A program made the translations under genes and the position numbers. Positions 21,003 through 25,627 of a stretch of 25,627 nt of DNA are shown piece after piece (the first letter of the stretch is position 1; each line of letters begins with the position of its first letter). Origin of the DNA: Phycisphaerae bacterium (GTDB lineage: Bacteria; Planctomycetota; Phycisphaerae; Tepidisphaerales; Tepidisphaeraceae); NCBI GenBank assembly GCA_030448225.1, contig JAUJNJ010000061.1:9876-35502 (forward strand), read 5' to 3'. Under the pieces are notes generated by a model. The model worked only from the letters and a program-made list of their open reading frames with translations. It ran no database searches and had not been told where the DNA came from.

Positions 21003-22331
21003 TCACAACACCTCGATGCCGGCCGGGCTGCCGCCGTCGCCGAACTCCATCGCGGCGTGGTCGCCGTTGACCAGTGGGCTCAGGCCGCCGAACTCGCCGA
21101 CCTTTGTCCGGAAACTGCCGTCGCGGTTGATCTGCCACGTCCCGACCGCGCCCCGAGCCGGGCAGGACGTTGTAGAACCGCCCGTCGCGGCTGATCCGCA
21201 TGTCCGGCGGCGTCGCGGCCTGCGTCGGCGCCGTCGCCGGGTCGGGGAGCTGGGCGGCGGTGCCCGCGGTCGCGTCCAACAGCGTGGCTGCGCCGTCGCG
21301 GCCGATCCGGTAGCTCGAGATCGTGCCCGACCCGCTTCGTTCGCCGAGTACGCGAACCGCCCGTTGTTCTCGATCCAGCAGGAGTCGACCTGGGCGTTGG
21401 GCAGGTTCTCGCGTGATCGAAGTGGGGAAGTTGTCGGCGGTGACGCGGAACTGACCGGCGGACGAGCCGACCTCGGCGCCCGACGAAGAGCGTCGTGAGC
21501 AGGTTGCGCCGCGGTCGAACGAGAACCCGAACGGCCCGTCGTTCTCGAAGGTCCGTGCGGCCGAACGTCGATGACGGCATGCCGTCGCGCCCGACGCCGA
21601 AGACCAACACGCGGCCCGGGCCCGTCGGGGCGGTGAAGTCGGGGACCGGCCTCCGGCAGGCAGGCCGTCCTTGATCGTGACGACGAGCTGCCGGCCGTTC
21701 GGCGTGAACGACACCCTGCGGGGTTGAAAAGCACGTCCGGGCGCGCTTGAGGTCCTGGTTCGCGTCAGGCGTGCCGGGTCGAGTCCGCGATCGGGGTCAG
21801 CTCGCCCTTCTTGCTCAACCTGTAGCGCGAGTACCCTGCCCGGCGGCGTTCAGGACGACGACGTTGTTCGGCTCGTCGCGACGCTGTTCGAGAACGTGCC
21901 GGTCGCCTCGCAGTCGGTCAGCGTCAGCCCGCCCTTCGACGCGGAAGACCGACACGTCGTTGCTGCCGGCGTTGGTGACCAGGAGGAACCGGCGGTTCTG
22001 CGTGAGGCGCACCGAGTTGGCGGAGCCGAGAACGTCGCCGGCGAGCCGCACCGCCGAGGCCTGACCCTTGGCCGCCGGTGTCGAGACCCGGCGGTCTCGC
22101 TGAGCGACCCGTCGCGGGCGCGGTCGTACATCACGACCTGGTTCGCCGGCTCGTCCGGGACCGTCGTGTTGTTGTGGATTCGTCCGCTACGAAGACGGCC
22201 GGAAACGGCGACCTCAAGCCCTTCAACGCGCGAGGCGTGATGGAGGCGATTCGCTGATCGAACAGCGGCGTGATCCTGGCGCGGCCTTTGACGAACAGGG
22301 CGGCACGGAGTGCCGGATTGGTCGTGGACAT
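21003..22331 (-). pseudogene. Lactonase/YVTN-type beta-propeller protein, heavily frameshifted
   Basis: A beta-propeller protein of about 440 residues resembling the 7-bladed lactonase (6-phosphogluconolactonase-like) family. The start ATG 22331 (MSTTNPALRAALFVKG) has GAGGAG about 10 bases upstream. Blade-type repeats are visible in successive frames: AVFVADES, QVVMYDRARDGSLSETAG, SANSVRLTQNRRFLLVTNAG followed by SNDVSVFRVEG, FTPNGRQLVVTIKDGL, GQFRVTADNFPTSITRE, CWIENNGRFAYSANE, ISSYRIGRDGAATLLDA, PPDMRISRDGRFYNVLPGSG, and the end DHAAMEFGDGGSPAGIEVL at TGA 21003-21005. Shifts are needed near 22181, 22083, 21935, 21878, 21835, 21770, 21740 and at further points downstream, again mainly single-base losses. 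The first residues do not form a clear signal peptide. The enzyme activity, if any, is unknown. It is divergent from the SPW/sigma-factor group and is followed after 165 bases by the DUF4142 gene. Confidence 0.75.
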
Positions 22332-22695
22332 GGGGGGATGCTCCTCGCGGCCAGCGGGCCGGGGGTTGGAACGTGGTCGGGTTCTATGACGTGATCCGCC
22401 GGTATACTTGGGCCGCGTTTCGCCTCCACATTATTTCTTCCCCGTTCCGAATGGACGGCCCTCTGAGCTGGATTGGCGCGGGCGCCCGCAGGACGATCGA
22501 CGACGTGAGTGCCCCCTTCCGCAGTCGCTGGACGATAGTTCCAGCGACGTTCGCAACGCTTTCAGCGAGGGCGTCGCGAGGAGCGGCGACGGTTGCGCGT
22601 GTCATTCAGCATTTTCGCCGTTCCTAAGCCGAACTCAGCCCGTCTACGCTCCTCCCTTACCATTGTTCTCTCGCACGTCCTCCGAGGAGCCCTGC
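22332..22695. promoter_or_regulatory. Divergent intergenic region before the SPW/sigma-factor genes
   Basis: This 364-base gap has no convincing gene, although an upstream extension of the SPW frame crosses it. It contains GGAAC at 22368-22372 followed after 17 bases by CGTGAT (22390-22395), which loosely resembles an ECF-type promoter. A TATACT hexamer lies at 22403-22408 without a good -35 partner. Either could serve the plus-strand genes, and autoregulation by the downstream sigma factor would be a natural hypothesis. Both matches are weak. GAGGAG at 22684-22689 is the ribosome binding site of the next gene. Confidence 0.3.
22684..22689 (+). promoter_or_regulatory. Ribosome binding site deciding the SPW gene start
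   Basis: GAGGAG lies six bases before GTG 22696. This favours a GTG start over the far longer open frame, whose upstream residues have no membrane-protein character. Confidence 0.7.
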
Positions 22696-23112
22696 GTGAA
22701 ACCGATCCCCACCTTCTTGCACGGCGTCGCGGACTACGTCGGTGGCCTCGCGCTATTGCTGGCCCCGAACCTGTTCGGGTTCGCCGACGTGGGCGGGGCC
22801 GCAGTTCTCGTGCCGCGCGTCCTTGGCGTGGTGATCCTCCTGCAGAGCGTGGCCACCCGGTACGAACTGGGTCTGCTCAAGTTGCTGCCGATGCGGATGC
22901 ACCTGATGAACGACTACGCCGCCTCGCTCTTCCTCGCCGCCTCGCCGTGGCTCTTCGGCTTCAACGACGAGCCGCGGAACGCGTGGCTCCCGCACGTGAT
23001 GGTCGGGATCGGGGTGTTCGTGCTGACGCTGCTGACGCAAACCGAGCCGAGGTCGACCGGGTCAGGGGGTGCGTCCGGTGCGGGGCCCGGCGCTACCGGC
23101 ACCCCCGCCTAA
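22696..23112 (+). CDS. SPW-repeat four-helix membrane protein
   Basis: A 138-residue integral membrane protein of the SPW repeat family. GTG 22696 begins KPIPTFLHGVADYVGGLALL. Four hydrophobic segments lie at about 8-26, 33-50, 70-86 and 94-113. The family signature S-P-W appears as FLAASPWLFGFND in the second half, and the first half carries the degenerate equivalent LLLAPNLFGFADVGG, showing the internal duplication. The last 20 residues are Gly/Ser/Pro-rich and probably cytoplasmic or disordered. Members of this family are small membrane proteins of unknown biochemical function. Here it is the first gene of a plus-strand group, with an ECF-type sigma factor gene starting 117 bases after its stop, so joint stress-related regulation is plausible but unproven. 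Confidence 0.85.
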   Translation: MKPIPTFLHGVADYVGGLALLLAPNLFGFADVGGAAVLVPRVLGVVILLQSVATRYELGLLKLLPMRMHLMNDYAASLFLAASPWLFGFNDEPRNAWLPHVMVGIGVFVLTLLTQTEPRSTGSGGASGAGPGATGTPA

Positions 23113-23229
23113 GACGAGGCGCGCTCGTTGGGCAGCGGGCGCGTGCTTCACCGCGTTTCTCCGACTGGCCACGATGAGGGGCTCGCTAGAGCCTTAAGCG
23201 GCGAGATCGCTGGATCGGGAGTCACGCGG

Positions 23230-23790
23230 GTGGAGCCGGAGGAATTCAGCACCATCGTTTTGGCGGAGATGGAGGCGGTCCACCGCCTTGCCTACCACCT
23301 CGCGCGGCACGCGCAGGAGGCCGACGACCTCGTGCAGGAAACCTACCTACGCGCGTTCAAGTCGGCCGCCACCTACAAGGCCTACGACCGCGGGGCTCGC
23401 CCGTGGCTCTTCAAGATCCTGCACAACGTGCTCAACACCCGGCTCGCGCAAGACCACCGCCAGCGCGAGCTGGTCGAGCACCTCCAGCAGCAGCCCCTGG
23501 GTTGCCCCGATCCTGAGGCGCTGATTCACCTCTCGCAGTTGAACTGGGACGCGGTGGACCAACGACTGAAGACCGCCATCGCCGAGCTGCCCTTGCCGTA
23601 CCGGCAGGTCTTTCTCCTGTGCGCGGTCGAAGACCTCAGCTACCGGGAGATCGCCCACGTCATGGAGATCCCCGTCGGCACCGTCATGAGCCGGCTCTAC
23701 CGGTCCCGGGCCTCCTTGGCGGCGCGTCTAGTCGGCCTCGCGGCCGAGCAGGGGATGGCCCGCGAAGATCGCGCGGCCCAGACGAAATGA
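23230..23790 (+). CDS. ECF-type RNA polymerase sigma factor
   Basis: A 186-residue sigma-70-family factor of the extracytoplasmic-function type, which redirects RNA polymerase to a small regulon. Region 2 spans about residues 6-75, including EADDLVQETYLRAFKSA (30-46) and RPWLFKILHNVLNTRL (57-72). Region 4 spans about 112-167, with LPLPYRQVFLLCAVEDLSYR (120-139) and the helix-turn-helix EIAHVMEIPVGTVMSRLYRS (140-159). No region 3 or C-terminal extension is present. The start is set at GTG 23230 because GGGAG (23217-23221) lies eight bases upstream and residue 1 then falls where the family normally begins; an in-frame TTG at 23128 would add 34 unlike residues. The putative anti-sigma gene follows after 28 bases, the usual arrangement for a sigma/anti-sigma pair. 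Confidence 0.92.
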   Translation: MEPEEFSTIVLAEMEAVHRLAYHLARHAQEADDLVQETYLRAFKSAATYKAYDRGARPWLFKILHNVLNTRLAQDHRQRELVEHLQQQPLGCPDPEALIHLSQLNWDAVDQRLKTAIAELPLPYRQVFLLCAVEDLSYREIAHVMEIPVGTVMSRLYRSRASLAARLVGLAAEQGMAREDRAAQTK

Positions 23791-23818
23791 AGCGGCGTCC
23801 GTAACGGTACCCCCTCGA

Positions 23819-24706
23819 ATGTCCGACCCGATCGGGAAGCACAACATCGGCGAGTATCTCACGGCGTTCGCCGACGGCGAGCTCGGGGCCGCCCAGATCC
23901 TGACGGTGTTGGACTACCTCGCGGAGCACCGGGCTGAGGGGCTTGAGCTCCTGCGCACCCAGCAGCACCTCCGCGTGGCGGCAGGCCGGGCGGTGCGGAC
24001 GCTGACCCCGCCGGTGCCGGACGCCCTGCGCCGGCAGATCCAGACGCTGGCCCAGGCGGCCGCCGGGGCTCCGGACCAGCGCCGCGTCTCCTCCAAGACG
24101 TGGCGCGAAACGCTCCGCGGGCCTCTCCCCGGCATCGCGGCGGGTCTTCTAGTCACGGGGATGCTCGTCGGGTGGGCGCTGGCGCCGAGAGCGGTGACGT
24201 CCGTCGCCGACGTTCGTAGCGCACCCGAGCCCCTCGTGCCGGCCCGCCTCGTCGCGCACGCCTCCCTCGTCCACGCAGACTGTTCCCGCCTCGCCGAGGG
24301 GCTCCATGCAGCCGCCTACCCTACGGAATTGGCGGAGCTCTCGGCCGCGGTGCGGACGGACACGGGCGGCGAGAACCCGTACCCGGACTTCCGCGGGATC
24401 GGCTACGAGTTCGTCGGCGCCGGCCCGTGCGGCGCCCCGTTGCGGAACACGGTCCACCTGCTCTACTACTCGACCGTCCCCGGCCGGCGGAGCGCGATCA
24501 GCGTGTTCGTGCAGCCGCACGCGGGGCAGTTCGCGTTGCAGCCGGATAAGCTGTACCAAGTCTCTGACGATCGGTCTCCGTTCCCGATGTTCGCGTGGCG
24601 GACGAGCCGCATCGTTTACTTCCTCGTCGCCGATACTGGAGACATTGCGGCAGCCGCGCGTGGCGCGATGACCGCGGGGCACATCCCGGCCGCCGTCGCG
24701 CGTTGA
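23819..24706 (+). CDS. Putative anti-sigma factor, single-pass membrane protein (paralogue 1)
   Basis: A 295-residue protein directly after the sigma factor. The N-terminal part, EYLTAFADGELGAAQILTVL (12-31) through VPDALRRQIQTL (66-77), resembles the cytoplasmic sigma-binding helices of anti-sigma factors. The zinc ligands H-x3-C-x2-C are absent. One membrane helix lies at about 104-122 (GIAAGLLVTGMLVGWALAP). The extracytoplasmic part contains HASLVHADCSRLAE (147-160), GIGYEFVGAGPCGAP (193-207), a beta-rich stretch with VHLLYYSTV and ISVFVQPHAGQFALQPDKLY, and ends near 295. C155 and C204 are its only cysteines and could form a disulphide. The anti-sigma role is inferred from gene order and topology. 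A tandem paralogue follows at 24826. Confidence 0.72.
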   Translation: MSDPIGKHNIGEYLTAFADGELGAAQILTVLDYLAEHRAEGLELLRTQQHLRVAAGRAVRTLTPPVPDALRRQIQTLAQAAAGAPDQRRVSSKTWRETLRGPLPGIAAGLLVTGMLVGWALAPRAVTSVADVRSAPEPLVPARLVAHASLVHADCSRLAEGLHAAAYPTELAELSAAVRTDTGGENPYPDFRGIGYEFVGAGPCGAPLRNTVHLLYYSTVPGRRSAISVFVQPHAGQFALQPDKLYQVSDDRSPFPMFAWRTSRIVYFLVADTGDIAAAARGAMTAGHIPAAVAR

Positions 24707-24825
24707 GCGTTGTCGGGCTGGCTGACCACCTGCCCGGGCTGCGGCCACACCAAAGATTTGTGACGCGCACCCTGCGATACGGGCGGCGGTGGTGCTGCCC
24801 AGGAACACGTGGATCGCCCCAGCGT

Positions 24826-25542
24826 ATGGAATGGTGGCTGTCCGAGCCATTAGACGAGGACGAGATCGAGGCGAAACTGTCGGCATTTGCCGACGGACAA
24901 TTGGGCGAATCCGAGTCGTCCCAGGCTCTGGAGCACCTGGCGGCCGACCCGGACGCGATCCGCCGGGGGCTGGGCCAGCGCCGGCTCCGGCAGGCGGCTT
25001 CGCGGTCGGCGCGGGCCGCGACGCCGCCGGTCCCCGCGGCACTGCAGGCACGTCTCCACGCGTTACAGCCGATCGTCCTGCCGCGGCCGTCGGCGGACCC
25101 GACGGGCGGCCGGCTTCGTCGAATCGTTCGGAGGGGCCTCGTCGCCGCCGCGCTGGCCGCCTGCCTCGTCCTCGGCGTCCTCGTGGGTCGCATGATCGGG
25201 GTCCGCCCCGCGTCGCACGACGGCGTCGTCCCGGCTTCATTCGTCCTCGCCGTTACCCGTACCCACGTCGGCTGTTCGCGGGACGCGGACCACTCGCACC
25301 CGCCCGAGTCCCCCGCCGAAGAGGCGGCGATCCCAGAGGCAATCCGCCGACTTCTCGGTCGCCAGGCGTTCCTCCCCGACCTGTCGCCGACTGGCTACCG
25401 CTTCGCGGGCGCCGGGGCCTGTAAGGTGCCCGGCGCGTCCACGGTTCACGTCAGCTTCCGGCCGATGGCCCCGGGGGCCGTCGATTCCGTCAGCCTCTTC
25501 ATCCAACCGGATGTCGGGCAGGCGGCGGTGGAGCCGGCGTAG
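24826..25542 (+). pseudogene. Second anti-sigma-like protein, interrupted by TAG (paralogue 2)
   Basis: ATG 24826 opens MEWWLSEPLDEDEIEAKL and runs 238 residues to a TAG at 25540-25542. It is a clear paralogue of the preceding gene: AKLSAFADGQLGESES aligns with EYLTAFADGELGAAQI, ATPPVPAALQARL with LTPPVPDALRRQI, then a membrane helix (about 106-124, ALAACLVLGVLVGRMIG), THVGCS with VHADCS, PTGYRFAGAGAC with GIGYEFVGAGPC, and VSLFIQPDVGQAAVEPA with ISVFVQPHAGQFALQPD. In the paralogue the next codon is AAG (Lys). Here it is TAG, and in-frame homology resumes at once: LYTISVAERAHPLLHWRR against LYQVSDDRSPFPMFAWRT, up to the window edge. The stop therefore looks like a premature nonsense change, an error, or recoding. 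No good ribosome binding site precedes the ATG. The true gene probably extends past 25627. Confidence 0.75.
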
Positions 25543-25627
25543 CTCTATACAATATCCGTCGCTGAGAGGGCGCACCCGCTGCTCCACTGGCGTCGAGAGG
25601 GACTTGGAGTGTCTCTGGGGGGGGACG

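Noticed and set aside
22403..22408. TATACT as a housekeeping -10 box
   Set aside because: No acceptable -35 hexamer at 16-18 bases, so it is not listed as a promoter by itself.
22487..22500. GGACGAT as a possible 5' acceptor strand of the missing tRNA-Val half
   Set aside because: It is on the plus strand in an unrelated context and is not followed by a D-arm.
25540..25542. TAG decoded as pyrrolysine
   Set aside because: There is a single in-frame TAG, no downstream stem structure is discernible in the few bases left, and no pyrrolysine genes are in view. Mutation or error is simpler.
1..25627. CRISPR arrays, insertion-sequence ends and rRNA genes
   Set aside because: No regularly spaced repeats, no transposase with flanking inverted repeats and no rRNA-like sequence were seen.

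Overview
This 25.6 kb window is GC-rich bacterial DNA. It looks like a member of the Planctomycetota, perhaps close to the Gemmataceae. The evidence is a prepilin-like protein ending in the variant H-x10-DG motif, an integrase opening with a planctomycete-style N-terminus, a DUF4142-type secreted protein, and very long multidomain glycosyltransferases. This placement is inferred from protein style; no rRNA gene is present.

Layout. Positions 1-18 hold the start of a gene running off the left edge on the minus strand. A secreted type I phosphodiesterase (126-1094, plus) converges on a long minus-strand surface-polysaccharide locus that reads from 16762 down to 1118. In transcription order this locus contains: a glycoside-hydrolase/GT2 membrane fusion; an MsbA-like ABC exporter; a CgeB-like glycosyltransferase; an 1816-residue methyltransferase-methyltransferase-coiled coil-GT4-GT4-GT2 protein; a Methyltransf_24 methyltransferase; a second methyltransferase; a WecB-like UDP-GlcNAc 2-epimerase; and a second CgeB-like protein. 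Several genes touch or overlap (TTGA at 12090, TAG/GTG at 10876, GTGA at 2295), as expected of a translationally coupled operon. The last three genes (1118-4571) are broken by frameshifts.

A lone pseudopilin-like gene (16988-17617, plus) is divergent from the locus. Next comes a mobile-element scar: a frameshifted tyrosine recombinase (about 17890-19036, minus), a 12-bp palindrome just upstream of it, a 47-nt 3' fragment of a tRNA-Val(GAC), short CCGCAAA repeats and another perfect hairpin. Beyond it are two secreted-protein genes on the minus strand (DUF4142-like, 19505-20837; beta-propeller/lactonase-like, 21003-22331). They are recognisable only by hopping frames every 20-150 bases.

The right end is an intact plus-strand group: an SPW-repeat membrane protein (22696-23112), an ECF-type sigma factor (23230-23790) and two tandem paralogous single-pass membrane proteins that look like anti-sigma factors (23819-24706 and 24826 onward). 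The second paralogue has a TAG where the first has a lysine, and recognisable homology continues past it to the window edge.

A cautionary point dominates the interpretation. Frameshifts are concentrated at 1.1-4.5 kb and 17.9-22.3 kb, while 4.6-16.8 kb and 22.7-25.5 kb are nearly clean. Protein identity survives across the shifts, and two indels about 30-45 bases apart disrupt and then restore one conserved motif. Uncorrected consensus errors are therefore more likely than gene decay in most of these cases.
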